This document shows, one piece after another, positions 46,949 to 60,693 of a DNA stretch of 64,000 nucleotides. The translations under genes were made by a program, and so were the position numbers. The stretch's first letter is position 1, and every line of letters begins with the position of its first letter. The DNA lies in the NCBI RefSeq assembly GCF_036898095.1, contig NC_090757.1, positions 65,175,797 through 65,239,796 of the forward strand, written 5' to 3'. Under the pieces are notes generated by a model, which was not told where the DNA came from, made no database searches, and was given only the letters and a program-made list of their open reading frames with translations. This DNA comes from Palaemon carinicauda (lineage: Eukaryota > Arthropoda > Malacostraca > Decapoda > Palaemonidae).

Positions 46949-48641
46949 AAATCAACAGTAATGAATATGACAAATTCGAAGATAATTTGTATTTTTCCTA
47001 ACCATACAAACCTTAGCTATTTACAATGGGTTTACCTTTTAGAGCAGCTGAAATGGCGAGCCATTAGAATTTAACGAGAGTGTATTACCCCCACGCTAGT
47101 TAGCGGGGGGGGGGGGAGGGGAGTGGTAACTAGCTACCCCTCCCCCCCCTCACACACAGATGAATGCTCACTTTCACTTAGAGGTAGGACTTGTCTTGGG
47201 GGACAGGGCTGGCGGGCAAATATGTGTAAATAGCCAAGGTTTGTATGGTTAGGAAAAATACAAATTATCTTCGAATTTGTCATTTGTTCCGTAACCGAAA
47301 TACAAACCACGCTATTTACAATAGATGACTTACCCATTAGGTAGGGTACAAAGTCCCCAGCCATACTGGCTTTGGCTTTTACCCGGGGACTCAGAATCCG
47401 AGTGAGTCGCACTCGAGAAAAGGAGTCCCTGCACCTCACAAGCTCCTTGCTCCGCAAGGAACCGTGTGGCCTACATAAGCTTGTGTGTGAAGGAAAAAGT
47501 GTGACCCGTCCTAGGCAGTTGACCTACAGTTCCAGAAGGAACTCTGGGTTAGGACGTTCCCAATACCACCTCGTCAGGGTATGGGGGACGCAACAGTATT
47601 GACTCAATACTCGGAACACAAGGAAGCATGGTTTACCTGCAGAGGTTCGAGGTCAGCTATGTAGAGACTAGGATGCTGCCTCCCCGTAGAGGGGATGATG
47701 AAGAAAGAAATAAGGGCCAGACATACTTCTTTCATTCATGTAGACTAAAACCTGATAACAATGCCCTCAACCTTCTGCTACCTGTCCAAAAAGGAGCCCG
47801 AGGTTACACCAGCTGTTGTATAGCCACCACAGAGTGATAGAAAACGTATCGAGACTCCTGTGGGTCACGCCCTGCAGGAAGCGGGCTGCGAAGATCATTA
47901 GACGCTTCCAGACTCCAGCTTGTAGCACCTGCGTCACAGAGTAGTATTACACGAAGGCGAGGGACGTTGCGATGTATCCAACATCGTGCTGTAGGGCGAC
48001 GTGACGGGGGAGGGTCTGGAAACAGGTCGAGATGAATGTCCATGAGTCCGGGCTGAAGAGGTATACTGGTGACTCTCACCCGTGTCCTCCTTGTGCTCCC
48101 AAATCGGCTGCAACTGAGGACAAACTGCAGCTGTTCCCAAAGCTAACCTCTCGATTCCTTTACTGGCAAGAAAGAGAAGGTTTTGGGATATCAGATACAG
48201 AATGGACTCGAAATCTTGAAGGAAATGGACCGAAGGGCCGGAACCCCAAGATTCTGAGTCTAGCCAACAACTCAGGAGCGAACCTGAATGTTGCCTTCCC
48301 CTCTTCCTTAGAAAGGGGGAGTCGTACGAGAACAAGAAGATTGCTTACACACTGGCCGTGGCCAGAGTGAGCAGGAGACCCAAGGCGGAATACAATCCGA
48401 GGCCTGTCATAAAGGGTCTTGAGAAGATCTCTTAAAGGACTAAAAGTCTGAGCCATGCTCCAAGTTGGAGGTCTTCCTCCGACTAGGGCAGGGAAGATCG
48501 TAGCTTCGCATGAGCGAGCAAAGATCCAGCGGGCAGGAAAAAGTTATTCCTTTAAGCCTGAAGGTCAGGGAAAGGCTGAGTGACAGGCTTCATTGCCGAG
48601 AGCGGAAAGGAGTTTCCTCCCGCCAAAAGGCAATAAGACCG

Positions 48642-49370
48642 TTATTGCTGGAGAAGAGGCCTCAAGGGAAGAGGTATATCTCCCACGGCACCAACCACCT
48701 TCGACTCTTCACTTTGCCTGGAAGACCCCTGCGGATGACTATCGCAGATGACGCGACCTCCGTACCGCGACTGTAGCGGGTTGTCTCTTCATGAGGAGGA
48801 GGCGTAGTGTCTCCAGGCATGAAGCCGAAGCGACGCCCCGGTTCGGGAGAGATGTCGCAGTGTGGTTGGTTGAGTAGTCTGCGCCGTGGGAGAAGCTCTC
48901 CCAGGAGTTCCGTCAGTGGAAGCAGAGGGTCCAGAAACCGTTCTGCGCATAGTCCCAGTGGAACTCTCCCATTAAAAGGTTGACAGACAACCTGGTCTTG
49001 TTGAGACCCATTGTCCTCAGACAAAAAGGAGGGAAGACGCAGGCGTCGAAGTTGTCCCACCACCACCGGAATGCATCTTGCCAGAGTCTCGGGGTCTGAG
49101 ACTGGGGGGAAGAACAGCGGAAGCTTTAGGTTCCAAGCTGTCGCGATCAGGTCCCCCAGACCAGGACTTGCTGGTTACCCAAGGTCAAAGACCCCCAGGT
49201 ACACTCTCTCTACGAGGCTTTGTTCGGATAGTCGGAGAGAACATTCCCCTGCCTGGAATGAGAGAGCCGATGGTGGTATTTAGAGAATCTCAATCATCCT
49301 GGTATCTCTACTGCAAGATGTGAAGGTGTGAAAATGCGTCCCCTGCTGGTTAGAATACGCCAGAATCATG
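48642..49370 (-). pseudogene. DIRS-like RNase H and downstream pol remnant, U3
   Basis: Collinear with the U1 remnant; open minus segment 49066-48662. A few substitutions distinguish it. Confidence 0.5.
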
Positions 49371-49861
49371 AAGTCGACGCGCACGGGGCGACTCGGCAGG
49401 AGCTGTAGGATCTGTAGAGGGGCCAGACTAAGGCCCCTAAGCCTGCCAGAATGATGGAGAGGTATCCTTCAGGTCTTGACCATAGGCCTGGACCGGAACA
49501 TGCCCCCCCCCCCTTTCCTTTGACGAGTCCGAGAACAGCATCAAGAATGTGGGGAAAGGACGAGAATATCCACTACCATCAAGAGGCTCCATAGGTCAAC
49601 ACCCATTGCAGGTCTAATAGTTCCGCTGGTCCCATAGGGGCCAGGAAGTCCTGTTAAACGTTGCCTGAAGCCACCGGAAGTTGGACCGCCCCACATGGAA
49701 CTTATCCTGAGGCGACCATTCGGACTATAGACGGGTCAATGAGGAAAGGAGAACTAGGAAACGTTCCAAGGTAGGGCTGAAAGCTCTGCTTGACTGAGAA
49801 CAGGTACTGCGACTCTCCTCAGTCTTGCCACAGTCAACTGAAAGGAAGGCTCGGAGGATGT

Positions 49862-49979
49862 GGTAACAGAATCTGGTGTCCCCAGGTGGTCACCCATCAA
49901 AGTACCGACCAGAACCGACGTTGCTTAACCTCGCTGGACGGACGAGAAGCGGGGTTTCCAACTTGGTAAGGCCGTTGAC
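49862..49979 (-). pseudogene. 5S rRNA-derived segment, U3
   Basis: As in U1 with a difference next to CGTCC (CGGACGAG here as in U0, TGGACGAG in U1/U2 on the plus strand). Confidence 0.78.
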
Positions 49980-51055
49980 TCAATACCATGGCCAGATACT
50001 CCAGATGTTGAGGCAGAAGAAGAGAAGGCTCCAAGCAAAATACCATGAACCCACACTCATGGTAAGCATCCGGAAGCTTGTCCCGGCGCTGAAGAAGGTC
50101 GAACCCGAGCCTACCGGTGTTGACCAGCCCTCCAAACAGCAGAGGAGGCGGAAGCCTGCACCTGAGCGGCCATGAGGAAGGCAGGGAGAGTTCTCTGGGG
50201 AAAAAAACCTGCAATGCCACGGCGGGGTAGCCACACTGCATCATAAGCAGGAATACTTGCAGTCTAGGCTTAATTCGACGAGCTCCATGGAAGATGGATG
50301 GAATGAAAACTGAAAGCACCCGTCCTTCCGATCCAGGGCCTAAGGAGTCCTGTCGCCTCGTTACCAGTCTGATCGATTCTGCTGTTCTACGCTGGACGAA
50401 GTTTGTCCGACAAACTTCATCAGGGCTGAGAGGTCGACTACGGAACTCCCCTCTCAGATCCTTCCTTACAAGAAAGGTTCGACTGAAGAGGCCGGGGGTG
50501 AAGCCGTCGATGATCCTATGGAAGACCTTCGCCTAAGGTATGGATCATTCTGCCCAACCGGGCAACTCTTGCTGACGCTATGGCATAGAGGTTCAGAGAC
50601 ACTGAATTCGCTGACAGAGACGGCAGGCGCGATATCCTTGGCTGATCACAGAGATTGTGCGGGAATGGGCATCGGGAAGCTGTCATTCGGATGAGTAACC
50701 TTAAGCATCCTCCCAGCGAAAAACCTGCAATCCTAGAGTTCGTGAACTCTGCCGCTCCTTTTAGGACTATGCCCCCCCGGTGGAGCCTCCCGTGCCATCT
50801 GTTCCTGACAGGAGGAAACTGCAATTGGACACCTTGTCCCAGTTGTCGTAGCCGATAACTTAGGCCGACGTGGTTGAAAAAAAAGGGCGCTGGAGCCCTG
50901 CAGAGTCTGGAAGAAAGCGCCTTGGAGGAGTGAAAACGGCAGTCGATTTCTTCCGCACAGCCGCTGTCTAAGTCTCTGTCCTTGGGCACAATCAAACTCT
51001 TCTGAAGGATGGAAGGGTGTCTGAGGTCGTCGACCTCTACAGATGAGACACCCAA
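49980..51055 (-). pseudogene. DIRS-like reverse transcriptase remnant, U3
   Basis: Open segment 51055-50516, then broken core. Here the frame 50319-49897 stays open for 140 codons and reads through LPQHLEYLAMVLSQRPYQVG into the 5S-like segment, showing that the 5S insert has no stop in that frame. Confidence 0.58.
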
Positions 51056-51725
51056 AGGAAGCCCTCAGTCAGCGCGTCCAGATGGTACAACATCGAGCTT
51101 GTCCACAAGTTAGATACTTAACGACGAAAGGACAAGGTGCTTGAGCTCGAGAGGAGGAAAGTACCCATGATCTTCCTGTAGCTTCCTTGAACCAAACCTC
51201 GGGCAGTAACCGAGGAGGGAAAGGACCTGGTAAGCACCCAGAGGAAGGGGTAAGCAGTCACCCCTTGTCCGAGGGAGAAATCTCGAACGGAAAGCCAAAA
51301 ATCCTTCCAGGGAATGACGGGGAAGGGCTAACCCAGGTTCTGGAAAGAGGAGTGTTGCTCAGATCTCCCTGAAGTTTCTCCTATTCTTGCAAGTGCAATG
51401 CTCTGCGTTTACGGGGTGAGGCCGTGTTCTGGAAATACGCTCCAGAAGAACTCGCCAGTCTGGCCATGCTGCGAAAACCCCAATGGGAATCGTGGTCGCA
51501 ATCGCCCTGGAGCTCGCGCGATGGTAATTCAAAGATTTGCGCGTGGGCGGACGTGGAAGCGCCCATGCGCGGTAACGCAGGAACGCAAACGAAGGTGAGC
51601 GAAGGAGCGCAGAAGGAGGGAGCGTGGTAGGAAGGGCGAGAGCTGGTGGTCGGCGAGCGATAACCCATAGACAAGCAATGGATACTGCAAGAATTAAGCC
51701 GACGTTTGTGCGAAGAAACACCGTA

Positions 51726-53437
51726 GGTTCGAGCGACGGAACACCGTCGGTTCGCACGACGGCGTGCAACAGAACACCGTCGGTTCTCGCGACGGAACAC
51801 CGTCGGTTCGCGCGACGGAACACCGTTCGTCCGTGCGATGGAAAACCGTTGGTTCGCGCGCGGGCGAACATTGGAGAGCATGGGCGCGGACGCGCATGAG
51901 CGTAGACGTGCAGGCACATGGGCGTGTGGGCGCGCAGGCGAATGATCGCGCGGGCGCACAGGCAAGCGGTCGCGCAGGCGAGTGGTCGCGCAGGCGAGCG
52001 GTCGCGCAGGCGAGAGGTCGCGCAGGCGAACGGTCGCGCAGGCGAACGGTTGCTCAGTCGAACGGTCGCGCAGGCAAACGGTCGCGCGGGCTCGCAGGCG
52101 AACGGTCGCGCATGCGAACGGTCGCGCGACCGGCGCGCAGGCGAGCAGTCGAGCGGTCGCGAGGGTGGGCAGGTGAATGAGCGTGAGTCCGAGGCGGTGA
52201 ACGCAAGCGTTAACGCGATGGCGAGGAAACGCGCTGCCGCGTGGGCGAGGAAGACCGCTGGCGATATGGATCAATAGGCGATCGGTGGTGAGCTGGTGAG
52301 CGCTAACGCGCAGGTTGGCGATGGGGCGTTGTGGCATGCCGACGCGATGGCGAGCAGCATGCGCAGGTGAGCGATCGCACGATGGCGAGCAGCATGCGCA
52401 GGTGAGCGATCGCGCGATGGCGAGCAGCATGCGCAGGCGAGCGATCGGCGATGGCGAGCAGCATGCGAAGGTGAGCGATTGCGAGCAGCATGCGCAGGTG
52501 GGCGGTCGCGCGATGGCGATCAGCATGCGCAGGTGGGCGGTCGCGCGATGGCGATCAGCATGCGCAGGTGGGCGGTCGCGCGATGGCGATCACCATGTGC
52601 AGGTGGGCGGTCGCGCGATGGCGAGCAGCATCCGCAGGTGGGCGGTCGCGCGATGGCGAGCAGCATCCTTAGGTGGGCGGTCGCGCGATGGCGAGCAGCA
52701 TCCTTAGGTGGGCGGTCGCGCGATGGCGAGCAGCATCCGCGGGTGGGCGGTCGCGCGATGGCGAGCAGCATCCGCAGGTGGGCGATCGCGCGATGGCGAG
52801 CAGCATCCGCAGGTAGGCGATGGCGCGATGGCGAGCAGCATCCGCAGGTAGGCGACCGCGCGATGGCGAGCAGCATGCGCAGGAGAGCTAGTAGCTGGCG
52901 AACCATGTTCCTTCAAAAATGTTGGAGAACGTTGGCGTGCCGGCTGTAACACACGCGGGTGATCCGGAGATCGCCGAGAGACAGGTGATCGCTGCCGAGC
53001 TGATGATCGCTGACGAGCAGAAGGCAACGCGTGGAAGCCTGCGCATAGAAGAAGAGTCCTTGACCCCGACCTGAACCGAAGTTCTAGATCGCGAGGCTGA
53101 ATGTGGGTGCACAGGGCGCGTAACAGGAACCAACAGGAACAGCAGGGATGATCATCATGAGAGCGCTGACGAACAGGAGAGCGCTGATGAGCAGGAGAGC
53201 GCCTGTGCGCTAACACTGAGTAGGAGCAGGAGAGAACACAGCAGAAGGGCGCGCAGGGGAACCCTGACACGCAAGGGAACCCTGACACGCAAGGGAAGAA
53301 CCCCCGTGGGAGGCAACCCTTTGCCCCGAAGGGATCGTTTTCCGTCGGGAGACTGATGTCCGTCGGAAGACCGTTGTCTGTCCGCCGGGAGACTGATGTC
53401 CGTCGGAAGACCGTTGTCCGTTGGGAAGACTGTTGCC
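51726..53437. repeat. GC-rich minisatellite tract, U3
   Basis: The same arrays with different internal order: two CCTTAGG-variant units in the 35-bp array (52345-52890), one fewer 18-bp unit, and one extra 16-bp unit near 51975. Confidence 0.85.
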
Positions 53438-55565
53438 CGTCGGAAGACGAGATTAGACTGCTGTCCATCTGCACCAAGGCGGAAGATCAAGAAAAAGGAG
53501 TTGTAGCCTGCAAATGGAGATTCAAAAAGGCGCCTCTTAGCACCCTTATAGGGAGATGAGAGGCCCTACGACGAGGCGGACGGTGTGCCTTACGGCGAGG
53601 GCGGCCAACAGCAACAGAAGAATCCTCCGAAGAGGAGTCTCTATGAGTGTACTCTCTCGCGAACGAAAGAGAAACACTTTGTAGAAGAGACTGGTCAGCC
53701 AGTGACCTAAAAGGAGCAATCCTCCGAAGAGGAGCTCCTGCAGTTGCCCAGCCCCTTGAGCGAAACTGCAGGTGTGATCGCTCAGCACCAAGAGCATAGT
53801 CGCACGAAAAAAAGGCAAGAGAAGAACCCCCCAAAAGGGGAAAAACTCAAGCCTGGACAGGAAAAACTTCCCTCGGAAGGAAAGTTACCCGCCCAAGGAG
53901 GCAAGCCTCCTGATAGTTCTAAAATGAACTGGAGAGCTGTCCGTCGTCACGGGAGTACTTCCAGTAGAAGGAGACACGCCCCTGACGAAAATACAAGGGG
54001 GGAGGCAGCAACAGCCGAATCCCCAGGCCTCAACAAGACAGCTCACACCGTTGCCATATTACAGAAACGAACTAGATCGGTAACTGTAAAAAAATAAAAC
54101 AAAAAACATTAGTACACATTCATTCCCCCGGGAAGGCTCCGAAGAGGAATCCCGAGGGAAAGGAAACAAGAATTACACAACAGGCACGTGCCCTTACAAC
54201 CACTTACACTCACGGAAGGAGAGCTGTAACCAAAACAGAATTATAACAATTATAATTATGTAACTATGTAATTATGTAATTTAAAAATGAATGAACACTA
54301 AAGAAAGAACGAAAACCCCGAAAGGAATCGTTCTACAAGCTGAAAAAAAAAAAAAACTACAATTAGATTCATAAACTAATTGAGACAAACGTACGGCGTA
54401 GCAACCCCCCCACACGGAAAGGAAGCTACAAGGGCGTAGTAACACATAGTAAAAAGGTGAACGACCTCAAGAGAGAGAGAGAGAGAAAGACATAAGTCAA
54501 ACTCGATCGCCACCCATAAAATTACGCCGTGGTGGCCTAACTGCCGAGGACTCCACGTAGATATCGTACACTACACACGCAACTCTGAAAAGGAAACTTA
54601 CTGATTTCTATACTCAAATATATATACAAACATGAAAATATGTTTACATATATATTGAGTAAATGAAAAGTAAGCGATTAAGTATAGACAAAACAAACAA
54701 TGGCTGCCAAGAGAGGACCAAGATAGAGACGTCTGTCACAGTCCGAGCCAAAAGTGAAAGTGAGCATTCATCTGTGTGTGAGGGGGGGGGGAGGGGTAGC
54801 TAGCTACCACTCCCCTAAACCCACCCCCCCCCCCCGCTAACTAGCGCGGGAATAATACACCCTCATTAAATTCTAATGGCTCGCCATTTCAGCTGCACTA
54901 AAAGGTAAACCCATTGTAAATAGCGTGGTTTGTATTTCGGTTACGGAACAACTACAATTTTGACCAAGTATCATAGTCCACCGAAGAAATGAAACATTTA
55001 ATACCAACAAATGAATGTTATACAAACTGATGAACTGGATCTTCAATCAACATCCTAAGAAAACCAAGGACTGACATTCAAAGTTTACAAAACATTGAAG
55101 AAACATATCCAGGAAACACTACATTCAACGGAAATCGGACCGAAAACATTCACCCAAACATCAAGAGAGAGAGAGGAAATCGGACAGAAAACATTCACCC
55201 AAACATCAAGAGAGAGAGAGGAAATGACGACATCACACAACACCATATAAACCGAAGCTAAGTACAATTTTCTTATTCATTTCAGTATTGAGCAGTGAGG
55301 TGTAGTTACCACAAGTCAATTGTCCATTATTACTGGGGTGAGTTGTTTGCTGATCTTCAATTTCCTTTCATTAAAGGAAACTGTGTTCAACTCCGAATTC
55401 TCATGTAGAATTTTTTTTTTCTCTCTTTGCTAATTCCGTTTTCTTTCAGAAATTCTCAGGAAAATTCTTTGTATTCCGTTTTCTTTCAGAAGTTCTCGGG
55501 AAATATCTTTGTATTAGTATTATTGTTTTGGGGAATTTTGTTATAATCTTTATCATTTAGTGTTT

Positions 55566-56613
55566 ATGCGTTTACGCAGTAGACGTCTGTATTCATATAG
55601 ATAATTTGATAGGATTGCAAGGGGTCCTAGAGATAGGAAAAGAAATACCGTAAACATGACGCCCCCTGTGAGCCCAGCCCCTGGACCGAGTAACCCAACA
55701 GCAGGACAGGGTAATCCCCTTCCTATTGTGACACTTGTAAATGCTCGATCTGCAATCCTTCCTTTTCAGGGTTGGGTTAATGGGTTCTTGCCTCACAATG
55801 TGGAGTCATGGATTTCATCCGTCGATGCCCATTTAAATGCCAAACAAATCGTAGACCCTTTTGTACAATTACAAGAAGCTAAAAGTTTTATAGACTTTTC
55901 TAAAGGAGATGCGAGTGCGTATTTAAGGGGTGTTTCCTTTCAAGAAGCAGTTACCTGGGATGATTTCAAAGTTAGGCTACGTGCAGTCTATGGGGGTGAA
56001 GAAGCCTTAGATGTAGTTTTAACATTAAGAAATACACTTAATCAAGCCACTATGACTCGGCTTAATGTTATTGAGAGAGCAGCTCTCATAGCCGATAGGC
56101 TTAATAAATATCAAGATATTTTAGGTAATTCCACTTGGGTTACTAGAGATAACATCTCCGTGAAAGATTTTTTACGATTAATGTATTTAACTTGCATGAC
56201 ACTTATGTTGCCTAAAGCTTTAGTGCGGTGTTTTGATAAAAAGTTAACGCCAGCAAGTACGGAATTGGATGTATATAAACAGATAAAGAAACATGTCTAA
56301 GTGTCCTGATCTTGATCCTGTGTTAACTCAAGTTCTTGCAAAAAATTAAACAAAGCCACAACAAGTAAATGTAGTTAATAATAATCAAGTTGCGGGAATG
56401 ACGTGTTATAATTGCAAACGTCAAGGTCACTTGATTGCGGACTGTAGAACGAAATTCTGTTCGATACATAATAGTTCGACTCATTCATATAGTCAGTGCT
56501 ACTCGTGTAAGACACAACAGAATCCTAAAAATGCACAGTCAATTCCACAGTCAGTTCCATATGGAAATAAAAAGAAAAAGGAAAAATTCGAAGATAATTT
56601 GTATTTTTCCTAA
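55566..56613 (+). pseudogene. Gag-like gene of U3, interrupted
   Basis: ATG 55566 meets a TAA at 55602 (AGATAA where U1 has AGATAT). Translation could restart only at 55656, giving 214 codons to 56300 that keep the whole capsid-like part. In the second frame AATTAAACAAAG gives a TAA at about 56346 where U1 has TAT. The knuckle (CYNCKRQGHLIADC) after 56398 is intact. Confidence 0.78.
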
Positions 56614-56897
56614 CCATACAAACCTTAGCTATATACATTGGGTTTACCTTTTAGCGTAGCTGAAATGGTGAGCCATTAGAATTTAACGAGGGTGTATTAC
56701 CCCCGCGCTAGTTAGCGGGGGGGGGGGGGTAGGGGAGTGGTAGCTAGCTACCCCTCCCCCCCTCACACACCGGTGAATTCTTCACTTTCACTTAGAGGTA
56801 GGACTTGTCTTGGGGGACAGGGCTGGCGGGAATATATATGTAAATAGCTAAGGTTTGTATGGTTAGGAAAAATACAAATTATCTTCGAATTTGTCAT
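56580..56897. repeat. Solo terminal-repeat block, U3
   Basis: As in U1, but the left end has substitutions (AGGAAAAATTCGAAG), so the terminal inverted repeat is no longer perfect. Confidence 0.68.
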
Positions 56898-56928
56898 TTG
56901 TTCCGTAACCGAAATACAAACCACGCTA

Positions 56929-58075
56929 CCGTATATACTCGTGTAATGTTCGACCCCCCTATTTTGCCTTCAAAATCATGAATTCATCATATACCTCATG
57001 TAATGTTTGAGTCTTGATTTTGGCAGTAGGCTAGAGGTTATGCCTCAATGGTCTTTTATCTCCAGCATACCATAATTACCAACAAAGTAAGGGTTATGCC
57101 TAAGTGCGACAAACAAATGTATAAAACAAATCGGAACAACACCTAAATACTAACATCTGTTTACAATAACAATTGAGTATTCAGCGTACATTTTCTAGCG
57201 AACACTTTAGTTGCAAACAGCCGATTATCATCACCGCCTAATAGCTTTCAAAAACAAGCAAACACTACAAGTAGCAAACAAAATTAGTTCATCGTTTTGA
57301 GTAACAAATTACCATTACCGGTAATTGCAGGTAATTACGGTGATTATAATTACCCGTTATGCAAATAATTTTTTTTCCTCACAATAAATATGAATAAGAA
57401 TTTACTCATAACCCATCAAGATCTCTACCAATTAATATAAAGAATTTACTGCAAAATTCAAGCTTCAAGTTATTGCAGCCGCTGTCCGCTGAGACAAATA
57501 ACGTTCAAGCCGTAAAAATGTATTGAGTTACCGAAACTACCGTTTGAACTTGGAGAAAAAAAAATGTGGATTCAATTAAGAAAAATTTTTGCGGTTTATT
57601 ATTAATATCAATTAATATACCATACCAAGTAAAATAAAATGAGCCTGGTTTTTTCATTAACCATATCACGTTATAACATACGGTGCCCCACTGTTTGCTA
57701 GCTTGATACCTGCTGCGTTATGGTAAAGTCATTACTCGTAGCGGAAAAAAACTATTTATGATGGTTTAGGAAATAAAATCCATGCTAATAATATGCCTGG
57801 TGTTGAATGAACATGGTTAGTACTGTATATATAGGCCTAGCCTATGTTTACATACCGGTAGGTAGCCTTATATACGTGTAAGCATAGCCTACGATTACCA
57901 ACCAGTAGGTAGCATAGCCTAGGGTAATGTTCGCGTAGGCCTAGCTTACGTTTACGTACCGGTAGGCCAGAAATTTTTACTTTTTCAAATATATATCTCG
58001 TGTAATGTTCGACCCTTACTTTTTTTAACTGAAAAATAGGCCTTAAAAAATCGATCATTACACGAGTATATACAG
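56929..58075. mobile_element. Complete TA-flanked MITE-like element (1,147 bp)
   Basis: Terminal inverted repeats CCGTATATACTCGTGTAATG and, on the other strand at the right end, CTGTATATACTCGTGTAATG match at 19 of 20 positions and beyond. TA lies on both sides (56927-56928 and 58076-58077), and the uninterrupted site CGCTATTTACA is visible at 25800. TA duplication and short inverted ends suggest a Tc1/mariner-type MITE. No transposase frame is visible; the short minus frame 58196-57837 has no known motif. Confidence 0.8.
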
Positions 58076-59532
58076 TATTTACATTGGGTGACTTACCCCT
58101 TAGGAAGGGTGGAAAGTCCCCAGCCATACTGGCTTTGGCTATACCCAGTGACTCAGAATCCGAGTGAGTCGCACTCGAGAAAAGGAGTCCCTGCACCTCA
58201 CAAGTTCCTTGCTCCGCAAGGAACCATGTGGCCTACATAAGCTTGTGTGTGAAGGAAGAAGTGTGAGCCATCCTAGGCAGTAGACCTGGAGTTCCAGAAG
58301 GAACTATGGGTTAGGACATTCCCAATACCATCTCGTCAGAGTATGGGGGACGCGACAGTATTGACTCAATACTCGGAACACAAGGAAGCATGGTTTACCT
58401 GCAGAGGTTCGAGGTCAGCTATGCAGACCAGGATGCTGCTTCCTCGTAGAGGGGATGATGAAGAAAGAAGTAAGGGCCAAACATACTTCTTTCGTTCATG
58501 CAGACTAAAACCTGATAACAATGCCCTCAACCTTCTGCTACCTGTCCAAAAAGGAGCCCGAGGTTAGACCAGCTGTTGTGTAGCCACCACAGAGCGATAG
58601 AAACGTATCGAAACTCCTGTGGGTCACGCCCTGCAGGAAGCGGGCTGCGAAGGTCATTAGACGCTTCCAGACTCCAGCTTGTAGCACCTGCGTCACAGAG
58701 TAGTATTACTCGAAGGCGAGGGACGTTGCGATATATCCGACATCGTGCTGTAGGGCGACGTGACGGGGGAGGGTGTGGATTCAGGTCGAGATGAATGTCC
58801 TTGAGTCCGAGCTGAAGAGGAATACTGGTGACTCTTCCCCGTGTCCTTCTTGTGCTTCCAAACCGGCTGCACGTGAGGACAAACTGCAGCTGTTCCCAAA
58901 GCTAACCTCTCAATTCCTTTACTGGCAAGAAGGAGAAGGTTTTGGGACATCAGATACAGACAGGTGATTCAAAATCTTGAAGGAATTGGACCGAAGGGCC
59001 GGGACCCCAAGATTCTGAGTCTAGCCAACAACTCAGGAGCGAACCTGAATGTTGCCTTCCCCCATTCCTTAGAAAGGGCGGAGTCTTACGAGACCAAGAA
59101 GATTGCTTACACACTGGCCGCGGCCAGAGTGAGCAGGAGCCCCAAGACGGAATACGATCAGAGGCCTGACGTAAAGGGTCTTAAGAAGATCTCTTAAGGG
59201 ACTAAAAAGTCCGAGCCATGCTCCATGTTGGAGGTCTCAATCCGACTAGGGCAGGGACGTTCGCAGCTTCGCATGAGCGAGGAAAGGTCCAGCGGGAAGG
59301 AAAAAGTTATTCCTTTAAGCCTGAAGGTCAGGGAAAGGCTGAGCAAAAGGCTTCATTGCCGAGAGCGGAAAGGAGTTTCCTCCCGTCGAAAGGCAATAAG
59401 TTCGTATTGCTGGAGAAGAGGCCTCAAGGGAAGAGGTATATCTCCCACGACACCAACCACCTTCGACTCTCCACTTTGCCTGGAAGACCCCTGCGGATGA
59501 CTATCGCAGATGACGCGACCTCCGTACCGCGA

Positions 59533-59910
59533 CTATAGCGGGTTGTCTCTTCTTGAGGAGGAGGCGTAGTGTCTCCAGGCATGAAGCCGAAGCGACGCCC
59601 CGGCTGGTGAAAGATGTTGCAGTGTGGTTGTTTGAGTAGCCTGTGCCGTGGGAGAAGCTCTCCCAGGAGTTTCGTCAGGAGAAGCAGAGGGTCCGGAAAC
59701 CGTTCTACGTATAGTCACAGTGGAGCTCTCAGGGCCATTGAAAGGTTGACAGACAACCTGGTCTTGTTGAGACCCATTCTCAACGGACAACAAAGGAGAA
59801 AGACTCAGGAGTCGATGTTGTCCCACCATCACCGGAATGCATCTTGCCAGAGTTTCGGGGTCTGAGACTGGGGGGAAGAACAGCGAAAGCTTGAGGTTCC
59901 AAGGTGTCAC
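59533..59910 (-). pseudogene. DIRS-like RNase H remnant, U4 (best preserved)
   Basis: A 125-codon minus-strand frame begins with WNLKLSLFFPPVSDPETLA, closer than the other copies to the motif I expect for DIRS-type RNase H ends, and runs on through a Leu-His-Ala-Trp-Arg motif. A frame change lies within it, because the V-F-P-P-F part is displaced. Confidence 0.5.
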
Positions 59911-60643
59911 GATAAGGTCCCCCAGGCCAGGACTTGCTGGTTACTCAGGGCCAAAGACCCCCAGGTGCACTCTCTCTACGAGGCTCTGCTCGGATAGTCG
60001 GAGAGAACATTCCTTTGCCCGGAATAAGCGAGCCGATAGTGGTATTGAGAGGATCTCAAATCATCTCAGTATCTCTACTGCAAGATGCGAAGGTATGAAA
60101 ATGCGTCCCTTGCTGGTTAGAACATGCCAGTACCATGGAGTCGTCGCGCATGGAGCGACTCGGCAGGATCTGTAGGATCTGTAGAGGGGCCAAACTACGG
60201 CCCCTAAGCCTGCCTGAATGATGGAGAGGTATCCTTCAGGCCCTGACCATAGGCATGGACCGGAACATGCCCCCCCCACCCCCCCCCCCCCCACTTTTCT
60301 CTGACGAGTCCGAGAACAGCATAAAAAATGTGGGGAAAGGACGAGAATATCCACTACCATCAAGAGCTTCCATAGGTCTACCCCCATTGCAGGTCTAATC
60401 GTCCCGCTGGTCCCATACGGGCCAGAAAGTACGGTTAATCGTTGCTTTGAAACCACCGGAACTTGGGCCGCCCCACAGGGAACTTATCCTGAGGCGACCA
60501 TTCGGAACTTTAGACGGGTCAATGAGGAAAGAGACCTAGAAAACGTTCCAAGGTAGGGCTGAAAGCTCTGCCCGACTGAAAACAGGTACTGCAATTCTCC
60601 TCAGCCTTGCCAGAGTCAACTGAAGGGAAGGCTCGGAGGAGGC

Positions 60644-60693
60644 GGCAACAGAATCTGGCGTCCCCAGGCGGTCACCCATCCAAGTACCAACCA
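60644..60693 (-). pseudogene. 5S rRNA-derived 3' half, U4
   Basis: Only the 3' part remains. It reads TTGGTACTTGGATGGGTGAC then CGCCTGGGG, closer to a normal 5S than any other copy. It ends at a deletion breakpoint that removes the 5' half and the adjoining RT core. Confidence 0.72.

Larger units (their letters stand above)
46967..54951 (-). mobile_element. DIRS-like retroelement remnant in U3
   Basis: Terminal repeats at 46967-47283 and 54752-54951; RT remnant at 49980-51055 and RNase H remnant at about 48642-49370. It differs from U1/U2 by scattered substitutions but shares their main frame breaks. Confidence 0.6.
46949..57629. repeat. Repeat unit copy U3, full length (10,681 bp)
   Basis: Same order as U1 and U2 but with clearly more substitutions and a different minisatellite copy number. 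Both of its gag-like frames carry stops. At its right end the TA element is not truncated but continues into U4, so this boundary preserves an older arrangement. Confidence 0.94.
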
